This document shows, one piece after another, positions 41,515 through 52,490 of a stretch of 64,000 nucleotides of DNA. The notes under the pieces were generated by a model. That model saw only the letters and a program-made list of their open reading frames with translations. It made no database searches and had not been told where the DNA came from. Position 1 is the stretch's first letter. Every line of letters begins with the position of its first letter. The stretch comes from Brevundimonas lenta (lineage in GTDB: Bacteria; Pseudomonadota; Alphaproteobacteria; Caulobacterales; Caulobacteraceae): NCBI RefSeq assembly GCF_014196335.1, contig NZ_JACIDM010000001.1:558001-622000 (forward strand). The letters are read 5' to 3'. Both the position numbers and the translations under genes were made by a program.

Positions 41515-42177
41515 ATGCGCATTCTGCTGCTCACCCTTTCCGCCGCCGCCGTGACCCTGGGCGCCTGCGCCTCGTCGCTCTCGAACGACGACGCGCCGAT
41601 GACGCCGCTCTCGCGGTACTCGCTCCAGGTCGAGCCTGGCCTCGACCGGATCGCCCTCGCGGTTCACGATGGAGGTCTGTCCGCCAACCAGCAGGCCGCC
41701 CTGCGCGATCTGGCGCGGCGCTACGCCAACGACGGCTCGGGTCCGCTCAAGGTCGAGGTGCCGGCCGGCGATGATCCGGTTTCGGGCCAGCAGGGCTGGG
41801 CCATTCGCACTGCCCTGGCCGCCGCCGGCGTGCCGGAACAGAACATCCAGATGGCCAGCTACTACGGCCCCGACGCCAAGGCGCCGGTCCTGGCCGGCTT
41901 CGAAACCGTGCGCGCGGTGGTCACCAACTGCTCGCTGGAGCGTCGTACGCCGGGCGCGCACTTCTCGAACCAGAGCTCGCTGGGCCTGGGCTGCGCGATC
42001 ACCGCCAACATGGCCGCCCAGATCGCCAATCCCCGCGACATCCAGGGCGCCCGCGCCTTCGCCCCGCTGGATTCGGGACGCTCGGCCGTCGTCTTCGCCA
42101 ACTACCGCGCCGGTTCGATGACCTCCGCCGCCCCTGAACCTCTGGTCGAGGGCCAGGTCGCCCAGGCCGTGGAATAG
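41515..42177 (+). CDS. cpaD: pilus assembly lipoprotein CpaD
   Basis: This 220-residue protein starts with a lipoprotein signal (LLLTLSAAAVTLGACASS; lipobox LGAC), so it is anchored in the outer membrane, where CpaD is thought to help secretin assembly. The C-terminal part (VRAVVTNCSLERRTPGAHFSNQSSLGLGCAITANMAAQIANPRD) is the family's signature with two conserved cysteines. I use the ATG at 41515; the frame also opens at a GTG overlapping the cpaC stop. Confidence 0.93.
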   Translation: MRILLLTLSAAAVTLGACASSLSNDDAPMTPLSRYSLQVEPGLDRIALAVHDGGLSANQQAALRDLARRYANDGSGPLKVEVPAGDDPVSGQQGWAIRTALAAAGVPEQNIQMASYYGPDAKAPVLAGFETVRAVVTNCSLERRTPGAHFSNQSSLGLGCAITANMAAQIANPRDIQGARAFAPLDSGRSAVVFANYRAGSMTSAAPEPLVEGQVAQAVE

Positions 42178-42179
42178 TC

Positions 42180-43730
42180 ATGAGCAACGCCTTCGCCCCC
42201 CACAACTACGAGGACGAGTTCGAGGACGAGTTCGACCTCGACATGGGCTACACCGCCCACGGCGCCCCGGCTGGTGGCGGCGAGGCCGAAGCCTTCCCGG
42301 TCGATCCGCTCGACGCCGCAGAAGAGCCTGGTCACCGGCCGCTCCAGTTCACGGCGCCCGCCGTCCAGGCGCCGCCGCCTGTCCAGCCGCAGCATTCCGT
42401 CGCCGACGCGGCGCTGGTTCCGCCTGCGTCGGACTTCAATCCGGTCGGCGAACTGGTCGCGGGCGCCGCCGCGGCCTTCTCGGCTCCGGTCTCGAGCGGA
42501 CACGCCGCCGAGGTGTCGGTGCCGCGCATCGCCATCCACGTCTTCGCCGAGCGCCAGGACACCCTCGCCGCCGCCGAACGCGCCGGCCAGGACCGCCGCC
42601 TGTCGCGCGCCACGACCCAGATCCGCGTCGGCGGCGTCGCCGCTGCGGTCGAGACCTATCATCACGAGCCGACCCCGCCGCTGATCGTCGTCGAATGCCT
42701 GAAGGATCCGCAGACCCTGCTGTGGGAAGTGGATCAGCTGGCCGAGGTCTGCGACGCCGGCACCAAGGTCGTGGTCATCGGGGCCACCAACGACATCCTC
42801 CTGTTCCGCGAGCTGATGCGTCGCGGGGTCAGCGAATACCTCGTCGCGCCGCTGCAGCCGCTGCAGCTGATCGCGGCCATCGGCGGCCTGTTCGCCGATC
42901 CTGCCCAGCCGTTCGTCGGTCGTTCGATCGCCTTCGTCGGCGCCCGCGGCGGCACCGGCTCCAGCTCGGTCGCGCACAACACCGCCTACGCCATGTCCGA
43001 GCGGATCGGCGCCAACACGGTCATCGTCGACTACGACCTGCCCTTCGGCACCGCTGGCCTGGACTTCAACCAGGACCCGCTGAACGGCGTGGCCGATGCG
43101 CTGAGCCAGCCCGATCGTCTGGACCCGGTTTTGCTCGACCGGATGATGGTCCGATGCACCGACAAGCTCAGCCTGTTCGCGGCCCCCGCCACCCTCGACA
43201 CCGACTGGGACATCACCCCGGACGCCTTCGAGGAAGTGACGACCCAGATCCGTTCGACCGCGCCGTTCGTCGTGCTGGACCTGCCGCACCTGTGGTCGGG
43301 CTGGATGCGCCGCACCCTGATCGCCGCCGACGAGGTCGTGATTGTGGCGACCCCGGACCTGGCCTCGCTGCGCAACGCCAAGAACATGATCGACCTGATC
43401 AAACAGGGCCGTCCCAACGACGCGCCGCCGCGACTGGTGCTGAACCAGGTCGGCGTCCCGGGGCGTCCGGAGATTCCGGCCAAGGAGTTCGGCAATGCGC
43501 TGGGCGTCCACCCCAGCCTGATCATTCCGTTCGACGCCAAGGTGTTCGGGGCGGCCGCCAACAACGGCCAGATGATCCTCGACGCCGCCAACAAGTCCAA
43601 GGCCGCCGAGGCCTTCCAGACGCTGGCGCAGATCGTCTCCCGCCGCGAGATTCCGCTGCTGGCCGCGCCCAAGGCGACCAGGGCGGGCGGCAAGTCGGTC
43701 TTCTCCGGCCTGTTCAAGAAGAAGTCGTAA
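42180..43730 (+). CDS. cpaE: pilus localization ATPase CpaE
   Basis: This 516-residue protein has a disordered acidic N terminus, a receiver-like domain (about 110-240, VVIGATNDILLFRELMRRGVSEYLVAPL) and a MinD/ParA-type ATPase domain with a P-loop variant FVGARGGTGSSSVAHN that lacks the usual Lys at the GKT/S position. In Caulobacter CpaE localises the pilus secretin to the pole. It lies 2 bp after cpaD and 3 bp before cpaF. Confidence 0.94.
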   Translation: MSNAFAPHNYEDEFEDEFDLDMGYTAHGAPAGGGEAEAFPVDPLDAAEEPGHRPLQFTAPAVQAPPPVQPQHSVADAALVPPASDFNPVGELVAGAAAAFSAPVSSGHAAEVSVPRIAIHVFAERQDTLAAAERAGQDRRLSRATTQIRVGGVAAAVETYHHEPTPPLIVVECLKDPQTLLWEVDQLAEVCDAGTKVVVIGATNDILLFRELMRRGVSEYLVAPLQPLQLIAAIGGLFADPAQPFVGRSIAFVGARGGTGSSSVAHNTAYAMSERIGANTVIVDYDLPFGTAGLDFNQDPLNGVADALSQPDRLDPVLLDRMMVRCTDKLSLFAAPATLDTDWDITPDAFEEVTTQIRSTAPFVVLDLPHLWSGWMRRTLIAADEVVIVATPDLASLRNAKNMIDLIKQGRPNDAPPRLVLNQVGVPGRPEIPAKEFGNALGVHPSLIIPFDAKVFGAAANNGQMILDAANKSKAAEAFQTLAQIVSRREIPLLAAPKATRAGGKSVFSGLFKKKS

Positions 43731-43733
43731 GGC

Positions 43734-45365
<1,632 letters not shown>

Positions 45366-45370
45366 TCGCC

Positions 45371-46345
45371 ATGCTTCCCATCCTCGCGGCGGTTCTGGCC
45401 TTCATCACCATCGGCGGACTGGGCTGGGCCTTCGTCGGCGGCGGCGATTCAAGCGAGGCCGCGGTCAAACGCGCGCAAGGCTTCGGCGTCCCCAAACAGT
45501 CGGCCTCGGCCGCCAAGAAGGCTGCGGCCAACACGCCCGAGGCGCGTCGCAAGCAGATCGTCGACCAGCTTCAGGAGGCCGAGCGCCTCGAACGCAAGGC
45601 TCGCCTCAGCATGGCGGCCAAGCTGAAGCAGGCCGGCCTGACCACCAGCGTGAAGACCTTCTGGATCATCAGCGCCGTGCTGGGCGTCATCGTCCTGCCG
45701 CTGCCGTTGCTCTTCGGCCTGAACCCGCTGATCGGCTTGGGCGCCGCCGTGGTGTTCGGTCTTGGCCTGCCGCGCTGGGTCGTCGGCTTCCTCGGCAAGG
45801 GCCGGCGCAAGAAATTCTCCAGCCATTTCGCCGACGCCGTCGACGTCATCGTGCGCGGCATCAAGTCCGGCCTGCCGGTCCACGACTGCTTCAAGATCAT
45901 CGCCCGCGAGAGCCCCGCGCCGCTGGGCCCCGAGTTCCAGACCCTGGTCGAGGGCATGGGCGTCGGTCTGACCCTGCCGCAGGCGCTGGACAAGATGTAC
46001 GAGCGCATGCCGACGCCGGAGCTGAAATTCTTCGCCATCGTCATCGGCATCCAGCAGAAGACCGGCGGCAACCTGGCCGAGGCCCTGTCCAACCTGTCGA
46101 CCGTGCTCCGCGCCCGGAAGATGATGGGCGAGAAGATCAAGGCGCTGTCGTCCGAAGCCACCGCCTCGGCGGGCATCATCGGCTCGCTGCCGCCCGCCGT
46201 GATGATCCTGGTCAGCATGACCACCCCGGCCTACATGGCCAAGCTGTTCACCGACCCGCGCGGACAATTCATGCTGCTGGTCGCCGTCGCGATGATGAGC
46301 TTCGGCATCTTCGTGATGAAGAAAATGATCTCGTTCAAGTTCTGA
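45371..46345 (+). CDS. tadB: pilus inner-membrane platform protein TadB
   Basis: This 324-residue protein has an N-terminal membrane helix, a cytoplasmic region, then paired helices and a T2SSF domain (FADAVDVIVRGIKSGLPVHDCFKIIARE...GGNLAEALSNLS) with C-terminal helices. With TadC it forms the platform on which CpaF acts. I use the ATG at 45371, 5 bp after the cpaF stop. Confidence 0.94.
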   Translation: MLPILAAVLAFITIGGLGWAFVGGGDSSEAAVKRAQGFGVPKQSASAAKKAAANTPEARRKQIVDQLQEAERLERKARLSMAAKLKQAGLTTSVKTFWIISAVLGVIVLPLPLLFGLNPLIGLGAAVVFGLGLPRWVVGFLGKGRRKKFSSHFADAVDVIVRGIKSGLPVHDCFKIIARESPAPLGPEFQTLVEGMGVGLTLPQALDKMYERMPTPELKFFAIVIGIQQKTGGNLAEALSNLSTVLRARKMMGEKIKALSSEATASAGIIGSLPPAVMILVSMTTPAYMAKLFTDPRGQFMLLVAVAMMSFGIFVMKKMISFKF

Positions 46346-46354
46346 GGACCAGAC

Positions 46355-47344
46355 ATGCCGGGCCTCATTCCCTTCTTCACCGACCCCGCCAACCTCCTCA
46401 GCATGCTGGTCGGCTTCCTCGTGTTCGCGACCATCGTGACCCTCGCCAGCTCCATGGGCGGCGGGGTCAAGCTGGAAGGCCGGATGAAGGCCGTCGCCGT
46501 GCGCCGCGAGGAGCTGAAGCGCCGCTCGCGCCAGGCCATCGCCTCGCAGGGCTCCGGCCCGGCCGGCCTGCGCCACACCGATGAAGGCTTCAAGAAGCGC
46601 GTCGTCGAGCAGCTGAACCTGACCAAGCTGCTGGAGGATCCCAAGGTCGCCGAGAAGATGGCCCAGGCCGGCTTCCGCGGTCCGAAGCCGCTGACCACCT
46701 TCTACTTCTTCCGCTTCTCGATGCCGTTCGTGTTCCTGGCGATCGCGGCCTTCTACCTGTTCGTCTTCAACGATTTCGGCCTGCCGATCATGACGCGTCT
46801 GACCGCGGTCATGGCCGCCGCGGTGGCCGGCTTCTACGCGCCCAACCTCTACCTCGCGAACCGCATCTCGAAGCGCCGCGTCTCCATCATGCAGGCCTTC
46901 CCGGACGCGCTCGACCTGCTGCTGATCTGCGTCGAGGCCGGCATGTCCATCGAGGCGGCGATCCAGAAGGTCAGCCAGGAGATCGGCGGCTCGTCCATCG
47001 ACCTGGCCGAGGAGCTGACCCTGCTGTCGGCCGAGCTCAGCTATCTGCCAGACCGCCGCATGGCCTATGACGGCCTCGCCAAGCGCACCAACCATCCGGG
47101 CGTGAAGTCGGTCGCTACGGCCATGACCCAGGCCGAGACCTACGGCACCCCGCTGGGCACGGCGCTGCGCACCATGGCCAAGGAAAACCGCGAGATGCGT
47201 TTGTCGGCGGCCGAGAAGAAGGCTGCTGCCCTGCCGGCCAAGCTGACAGTGCCGATGATCCTGTTCTTCCTGCCGGTGCTGTTCATCGTCATCCTGACGC
47301 CGGCGATCATCAGCATCCAGGACACGATGGCCAAGGGCGGCTGA
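46355..47344 (+). CDS. tadC: pilus inner-membrane platform protein TadC
   Basis: This 329-residue paralogue of TadB has N-terminal and central membrane helices and a T2SSF domain (FPDALDLLLICVEAGMSIEAAIQKVSQEIG...GTPLGTALRTMAKENREMR) with two C-terminal helices. It begins 9 bp after tadB and is the last recognised gene of the plus-strand pilus operon; the next gene is convergent. Confidence 0.94.
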   Translation: MPGLIPFFTDPANLLSMLVGFLVFATIVTLASSMGGGVKLEGRMKAVAVRREELKRRSRQAIASQGSGPAGLRHTDEGFKKRVVEQLNLTKLLEDPKVAEKMAQAGFRGPKPLTTFYFFRFSMPFVFLAIAAFYLFVFNDFGLPIMTRLTAVMAAAVAGFYAPNLYLANRISKRRVSIMQAFPDALDLLLICVEAGMSIEAAIQKVSQEIGGSSIDLAEELTLLSAELSYLPDRRMAYDGLAKRTNHPGVKSVATAMTQAETYGTPLGTALRTMAKENREMRLSAAEKKAAALPAKLTVPMILFFLPVLFIVILTPAIISIQDTMAKGG

Positions 47345-47380
47345 CCAGGGTCAACCGCCGGGCGGCCAAGGTCGGCTGAT

Positions 47381-47812
47381 CTAGCCTTCGACGACGGCCT
47401 TCCAGGCTTCGGCGACTGCGTCCACCGAATGGCGCAGATGCTTGCGCTGCTTGTCGAAATACATCTCGCCGCGCAGGCCGGTGAAGTAGAAGCCGTTCGA
47501 CGCGATGCAGCTGCCGGGCTCCAGCTCCTCGATCTCGAAATAGCGCATCGACTGGAACCACAGGCCGCGCTTTTCCATCCAGACCAGCTGGGCGTAGGGC
47601 TGCCATTCGCCGACGCGGGCCACGACCCGGCGCTCGGGCAGACCCTCGATGGTTTCTGTCAGGGCGATCTCGCCGCCGAAGGCGATCGCGCCTTCGACGC
47701 TCTTCTCGATCGGGTTCCAGCTATCCCAGAACGACAGGTCGGCGATGACCTCCCAGATCCGGTCGGTGGGGGCGCGAATGCCGATGCGCTTCTCGATGCG
47801 AGCGATGTCCAT
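47381..47812 (-). CDS. SRPBCC family protein
   Basis: This 143-residue protein has the START-like helix-grip pattern: an opening strand (IEKRIGIRAPTDRIWEVIADLSFWDSWNP), central strands, and a long C-terminal helix (LRHSVDAVAEAWKAVV). Such proteins bind hydrophobic ligands or act as polyketide-cyclase-like enzymes; the ligand is unknown. It is convergent with tadC and 46 bp downstream of the MFS gene on its strand. Confidence 0.85.
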   Translation of the reverse strand: MDIARIEKRIGIRAPTDRIWEVIADLSFWDSWNPIEKSVEGAIAFGGEIALTETIEGLPERRVVARVGEWQPYAQLVWMEKRGLWFQSMRYFEIEELEPGSCIASNGFYFTGLRGEMYFDKQRKHLRHSVDAVAEAWKAVVEG

Positions 47813-47858
47813 GCCGCCGATCTGGCACGGCTTTTGGTCCGAGAAAAGGCGTCAGACG

Positions 47859-49196
47859 TCAGCGATTGCCTTCCGGCCCCGGTTGCGAGGCGGGCGGCGT
47901 TTCGGGGGAGGGGGTTTCCTCGCGTTCCGGCAGGTCCGGCGGCCCGGCGAGCAGCCGCTTGCTGAAGAAGCAGAGCGCCGTCGCCGCCGCCAGCAGCAGG
48001 GCGTTGGCGACGAACGGCGCGGGCTCGCTGAGTTCGTACAGCGCCACGCCGATCACCGGCGGGCCGAGGAAGCTCAGACCCGCCAGCGACATCATCAGAC
48101 CGGCGACGGAGCCCTGCTCGGTCGGCCCGACGGACAGGGACGACCCGGCGGTGAATCCCGGCCGGGCGAAGCCGACGCCCATCGACACCACGGCGTAGCC
48201 GATCACCACGCCGTAGTAGCCGGGCGAGGCGATGCTCATCAGATTGCCGACCAGGGCCAGGCCCGCGCCCCAGCGCATCAGGTCACGCGACTCCAGTTTC
48301 AGCAGCGGGATCAGACCCCACTGGGCCATCAGGGTGGCGGCGGCGCCGGCCAGCATGGCGATGCCGATGAAGGGCTGGGCGTCGCGCGCCGCGATCCCGT
48401 TCACCGCCATTTCGTCGATGATGTGGAAGCCCAGCACCGAGATGTTCACCGCCTGGGCCCCGGTGACCAGCAGACCGTACAGCAGGTAGTCGCGGACGCG
48501 GGGGTCATGCCAATGAACCTTGCCGGCGGCTCCGCGGTGGCCGCTCTCCGACGGTTTGCGCACGACCTCGCCGCTGGGCAGCTTGCGCCACACGACGAAC
48601 AGCACGACCGCACCGAACAGGGCGAAGGCGTACATCGGTCCCGCCAGACCGATGAACGGCAGGACGAAGAAGGGCGCCAGCGCCGGGCCGACGACCGTAC
48701 CCAGACCCTGTGCCGACGCCAGCAAGGACATCGCCTGGGTGCGCTGCTCCGGTGACGTGCGGTCGGCGACATAGGCCTGGGAGGCGATCGGCGCGGCCGA
48801 GCCGAAAACGCCGTAGATGGTCCGCGCCACGGCCATCAGGACGAAGGCGAACGCCGGCCCCAGCCAGTGCTCCAGACCCGACGTCGCGGCCAGGCCGAAG
48901 CCCCCCATCGAAAGGACGAAGCCGCCGAGACCGATCTGGATCACCCGCTTGCGGCCCATGGTGTCAGACAGCCGCGCCCAGAACGGGGATGCAATGGTCC
49001 ACATAAGGGCCGAGATGGCGAAGGCCGCCGACACCAGGGTGTCGATCAGGCCGAACTCGCGGCCGATCGCCGGCAGCACCGACTGCAGCGCCATATTGCC
49101 GGCCGCCGCGATCAGGCTGACCGCGAACAGGATGGCGAAGGCGGGCGAGCGCAGGTTCACGCGGCCAAGCCTAGACCGCTCAACCTCCGGCGTCAT
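47859..49196 (-). CDS. major facilitator superfamily transporter
   Basis: This 445-residue protein has 12 membrane helices and the MFS loop motif (ARLSDTMGRKRVIQIG between helices 2 and 3), and RTIYGVFGSAAPIASQAYVADRTSPEQRTQAM in helices 4-5, as in TetA-like drug exporters. The substrate is unknown. The C terminus is a 25-residue proline/glutamate tail. It is divergent from the M20 hydrolase gene. Confidence 0.9.
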   Translation of the reverse strand: MTPEVERSRLGRVNLRSPAFAILFAVSLIAAAGNMALQSVLPAIGREFGLIDTLVSAAFAISALMWTIASPFWARLSDTMGRKRVIQIGLGGFVLSMGGFGLAATSGLEHWLGPAFAFVLMAVARTIYGVFGSAAPIASQAYVADRTSPEQRTQAMSLLASAQGLGTVVGPALAPFFVLPFIGLAGPMYAFALFGAVVLFVVWRKLPSGEVVRKPSESGHRGAAGKVHWHDPRVRDYLLYGLLVTGAQAVNISVLGFHIIDEMAVNGIAARDAQPFIGIAMLAGAAATLMAQWGLIPLLKLESRDLMRWGAGLALVGNLMSIASPGYYGVVIGYAVVSMGVGFARPGFTAGSSLSVGPTEQGSVAGLMMSLAGLSFLGPPVIGVALYELSEPAPFVANALLLAAATALCFFSKRLLAGPPDLPEREETPSPETPPASQPGPEGNR

Positions 49197-49278
49197 CCCG
49201 CAGCTTGATCACCCTGACCGCTTGCGCCCCGGCGGTTCGTCCGCGACGGTGGCGCCTCAAGATATCGGGGACACCGTC

Positions 49279-50592
49279 ATGACCATCCGCAGCCTGTTCG
49301 CCGCGTCCACGCTCGCGCTCGCCCTGTCCGCCGGCCTGGCCCATGCACAGACGCCGATCGCGCTGGACCGGATCGAGGCGGCGGTGACGGCGGAGACCCC
49401 CCGCGTCGTCGAATGGCGCCGCGACCTGCACCAGCATCCTGAACTGGGCTTCTCCGAGACGCGCACCGCGGCGGTGGTGGCCGAGCACCTTCGTTCACTC
49501 GGCATGGAGGTCCGTACCGAGGTCGGCAAGACCGGCGTCGTCGGCATCCTGCGCGGCGGCAAGCCGGGCCGCACGGTCGCCTTGCGCGCCGACATGGACG
49601 CCCTGCCGGTGCTGGAGGCGACCGGCCTGCCCTTCGCCTCGACCGCGACCGGAACCTACATGGGCAATACCGTGCCGGTGGCCCACGCCTGCGGCCACGA
49701 CGCCCACGTCGCCATGCTGATGGGCGCCGCCGAGGTGCTGGCCGGCATGAAGGACGAGATCCCCGGCACTATAGTCTTCATCTTCCAGCCGGCCGAGGAG
49801 GGCGCCCCTCCGGGAGAGCCCAAGGGCGGCGCCGCCCTGATGATCGAGGACGGCGCGCTGAGCAATCCGCGTCCCGACGCCATCTTCGGCCTGCACGTGG
49901 TGCCGGGCCGGGCGGGGACAATCTTCTACCGCCCGCGCGGCTTCATGGCCGCCTCGGACCGCATCGACATCACCCTCAGCGGCCGCCAGACGCACGGCGC
50001 CTGGCCGTGGAAGGGCGTCGACGTGATCACGGCCTCGGCCGACATCGTGCAGACGATCAATTCGCTGACCGCGCGCACCATCGACCCCACGACCACGCCG
50101 ACGGTCTTCACCATCGCCACCCTCGACGCCGGCGTGCGCTACAACATCATCCCGGAAACGGCCACGCTGTCCGGTACGCTGCGCACCTTCGACATTCCCC
50201 AGCGCGACGACCTGATCCGCCGCGCGGAGATCGCCATCGACAACGTGGCCGAGACCTACGGGGCCACGGCCGAGTTCAGCGTCCGTCAGAACGCCGCCCT
50301 GGTGTTCAACAATGAGGAGCTGTCCGCCTGGCTGGCCCCCGTGCTGACCGAGGCGGCGGGCGAGGGGAACGTCAATCCGGCGACCCCGCCGACCACCGTG
50401 GCCGAGGACTTCAGCTTCCTGTCGCAGGTCGTGCCCGGCGTCTTCTATCACCTCGGCGGCACGCCGGATGGGCAGGATCCGGCCACGGCCGCGCCGAACC
50501 ACTCGCCCGGTTTCGACGTCAACGAGAAGGTGTTGCCGCTGGGTGTCAGGGCGCATGTGTTGAGCGCCATCCGGTTCCTCGAGCGACCCTGA
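49279..50592 (+). CDS. secreted M20 family amidohydrolase
   Basis: This 437-residue protein has a signal peptide (LFAASTLALALSAGLAHA). The mature enzyme shows M20D features: RDLHQHPELGFSE, LRADMDALPV, HACGHDAHVAMLMGAAEVL, PAEEG and a C-terminal AEDFSFLSQVVPGVF. It likely hydrolyses N-acyl or aminoacyl amides in the periplasm, like hippurate hydrolase/aminoacylase relatives. I use the ATG at 49279. Confidence 0.93.
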   Translation: MTIRSLFAASTLALALSAGLAHAQTPIALDRIEAAVTAETPRVVEWRRDLHQHPELGFSETRTAAVVAEHLRSLGMEVRTEVGKTGVVGILRGGKPGRTVALRADMDALPVLEATGLPFASTATGTYMGNTVPVAHACGHDAHVAMLMGAAEVLAGMKDEIPGTIVFIFQPAEEGAPPGEPKGGAALMIEDGALSNPRPDAIFGLHVVPGRAGTIFYRPRGFMAASDRIDITLSGRQTHGAWPWKGVDVITASADIVQTINSLTARTIDPTTTPTVFTIATLDAGVRYNIIPETATLSGTLRTFDIPQRDDLIRRAEIAIDNVAETYGATAEFSVRQNAALVFNNEELSAWLAPVLTEAAGEGNVNPATPPTTVAEDFSFLSQVVPGVFYHLGGTPDGQDPATAAPNHSPGFDVNEKVLPLGVRAHVLSAIRFLERP

Positions 50593-50670
50593 CCGGGTCG
50601 CGGCAACCATATTTTTCAACGGCTGATCAACGAAGCGGGCGCAGCCTCCTGACAGTAACAGGAGTGCATC

Positions 50671-50808
50671 ATGCCAAGCCTGCCCGTCCAACTGCCTCCA
50701 GTGAAGCTTAAGCGTAGCCATAACCCGCTACGCGAAGTCTTCTTCTTCCTTGTAGCCTTCGTCGCGATGTTCAGCGGTGCGATGCTTGGACTCGACGTGT
50801 TACTCTAG
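50671..50808 (+). CDS. 45-residue membrane microprotein
   Basis: ATG at 50671 is preceded by AGGAG at good spacing. The frame encodes a basic, proline-rich first half (PVQLPPVKLKRSHNPLREV) and one membrane helix (FFFLVAFVAMFSGAMLGLDVLL). It ends at a TAG that shares the bases CTAG with the dapE stop on the other strand. Codons are ordinary for the region apart from several A/T-ending ones. The function is unknown; the topology suggests a cytoplasmic basic N terminus. Its short length makes it easy to overlook in annotation. Confidence 0.6.
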   Translation: MPSLPVQLPPVKLKRSHNPLREVFFFLVAFVAMFSGAMLGLDVLL

Positions 50809-51965
50809 GTTCGGTCGAAGAAGGTCTCGATCACCCTGCGGTAGGCGCCGGCCAGGGCCTCCAGCTCCCACACCGGAACGCGCTCGTCGATCTGGTGCAT
50901 GGTCTGGCCGACGAGGCCCAGCTCCAGCACCGGGCACATGGCGCGGATGAAGCGCGCATCCGACGTGCCGCCCGTCGTCGACGCCTCCGGACGCCGGCCG
51001 GTCGCGGCCTCGACCGCATCCTGCACGGCGGTAACGAATGGTCCCGGCTCGGTCAGGAAGGCGTTGCCCGAGCACAGGTGCTCCAGCTCGATCCGCAGTC
51101 CGGACGCTGCTTGGGCCTCACCGGCCATGGCGTTCAGCCAGGTCATCAGCTCGTCGCCCGTATGGGTCGGATTGAAGCGGATGTTCAGCCGCGCCTTCGC
51201 CTCGGCCGGAATGATGTTGGTGGCCGGGTTGCCGATGTCGATGGTGGTGATCTCGAGGTTCGACGGGGGGAACTCGGGGTAGCCTTCGTCCAGCACTTGA
51301 TCGTTCAGGCGGGTCAGCAGCTTCGCCATCACCGGCGCCGGATTGGCGGCGCGGTCGGGGTAGGCGACGTGGCCCTGCTTACCATGGACCGTGATCCAGG
51401 TGTTCAGCGAGCCGCGGCGGCCGACCTTGATCATGTCGCCCAGGTGCTGCGACGACGACGGCTCGCCGACCACGCAGGCGTCGATGGCTTCACCCTCGGC
51501 CATCAGGGTCTCGACGACGCGCTTGGTGCCGTGCAGGGCCGGGCCTTCCTCGTCGCCGGTGATCAGGAAGGACAGGGAGCCGGGCACGTCGCCCTCGGCG
51601 AGGATCTGCGACACGGCCGCGACCCAGGCCGCGATGCCGCCCTTCATGTCCACCGCGCCGCGCCCGTACAGGACCCCGTCTTTCACCTCGGCCTCGAACG
51701 GCGCCGAGGACCAGGCCTCCGTCGATCCGGTCGGCACCACGTCCGTATGGCCGGCGAAGCAGAGGTTGGGCGAGGCCGTCCCGCGACGGGCGTACAGGTT
51801 CTCGATGTTCTCGAACTTCATTCGGCGGCAGTGGAAGCCGAGCCCGGTCAAGGCGCGCTCCAGCACATCCATCGCCCCTTCGTCCGCGGGCGTGACCGAC
51901 GGGATGCGGATCAGGTCGCGGGTCAGTTCGACAGGATCGATAACGGGATGTGATGCGGCGCTCAT
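50805..51965 (-). CDS. dapE: succinyl-diaminopimelate desuccinylase
   Basis: DapE removes succinate from N-succinyl-LL-diaminopimelate in lysine/peptidoglycan synthesis. The 386-residue protein has the di-zinc motifs CFAGHTDVVPTGS, YGRGAVDMKGGIAAW, ITGDEEGPAL, VGEPSS and TTGGTSDARF, and a dimerisation domain with GKQGHVAYPD. I use the ATG at 51965; an open frame extends upstream over the divergent cupin gene. The stop overlaps the convergent microprotein stop. Confidence 0.96.
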   Translation of the reverse strand: MSAASHPVIDPVELTRDLIRIPSVTPADEGAMDVLERALTGLGFHCRRMKFENIENLYARRGTASPNLCFAGHTDVVPTGSTEAWSSAPFEAEVKDGVLYGRGAVDMKGGIAAWVAAVSQILAEGDVPGSLSFLITGDEEGPALHGTKRVVETLMAEGEAIDACVVGEPSSSQHLGDMIKVGRRGSLNTWITVHGKQGHVAYPDRAANPAPVMAKLLTRLNDQVLDEGYPEFPPSNLEITTIDIGNPATNIIPAEAKARLNIRFNPTHTGDELMTWLNAMAGEAQAASGLRIELEHLCSGNAFLTEPGPFVTAVQDAVEAATGRRPEASTTGGTSDARFIRAMCPVLELGLVGQTMHQIDERVPVWELEALAGAYRRVIETFFDRT

Positions 51966-52013
51966 GGACCTGTGCTTTACGGGGTTCGGACGATTGCGAG
52001 AAGGCTTCTCCCC

Positions 52014-52490
52014 ATGCCGAAGATCGACATCGCTGCCGCACCCACCGCTCACGGCACCGGTTATCCGGACGAGTTCGCCGACCCCTGTAGGCCGCGCCGC
52101 CGTTGGCGCCTCGGCGACGCCGTCGGCCTGAGCCAGTTCGGGGTCAACCTTCTGCACCTGCCCGCCGGCGCCTGGTCCAGCCAGCGGCACTGGCATGCGG
52201 CCGAGGACGAGTTCGTCCAGGTCCTGTCCGGCGAGGTCGTACTGGTCGAGGAAGACGGCGAGACCATCCTGCGCGCGGGCGACTGCGCCGGGTTCAAGGC
52301 CGGCGTGCCGAACGGCCACAAGATCGAGAACCGGTCCGACGCCGAGGCCGTTCTGCTCGAGGTCGGCACGCGCTCGCCGACGACGGACGCCTGCGACTAC
52401 CCCGACATCGACATGGTCCTGCCTGTTGGCGCGGACCGCTATTTCCACCGCGATGGAACGCCGTATCCGAAGATTGATCGCCGCACGTGA
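52014..52490 (+). CDS. cupin domain protein
   Basis: This 158-residue protein has a single cupin barrel: motif 1 RHWHAAEDEFVQVLSGEVVL (metal-type His/Glu residues) and motif 2 AGDCAGFKAGVPNGHKIEN. The start and end match a common uncharacterised cupin subgroup (DIAAAP..., DGTPYPKI). The ligand is unknown. I use the ATG at 52014. The stop overlaps the MFS start as GTGA. Confidence 0.9.
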   Translation: MPKIDIAAAPTAHGTGYPDEFADPCRPRRRWRLGDAVGLSQFGVNLLHLPAGAWSSQRHWHAAEDEFVQVLSGEVVLVEEDGETILRAGDCAGFKAGVPNGHKIENRSDAEAVLLEVGTRSPTTDACDYPDIDMVLPVGADRYFHRDGTPYPKIDRRT

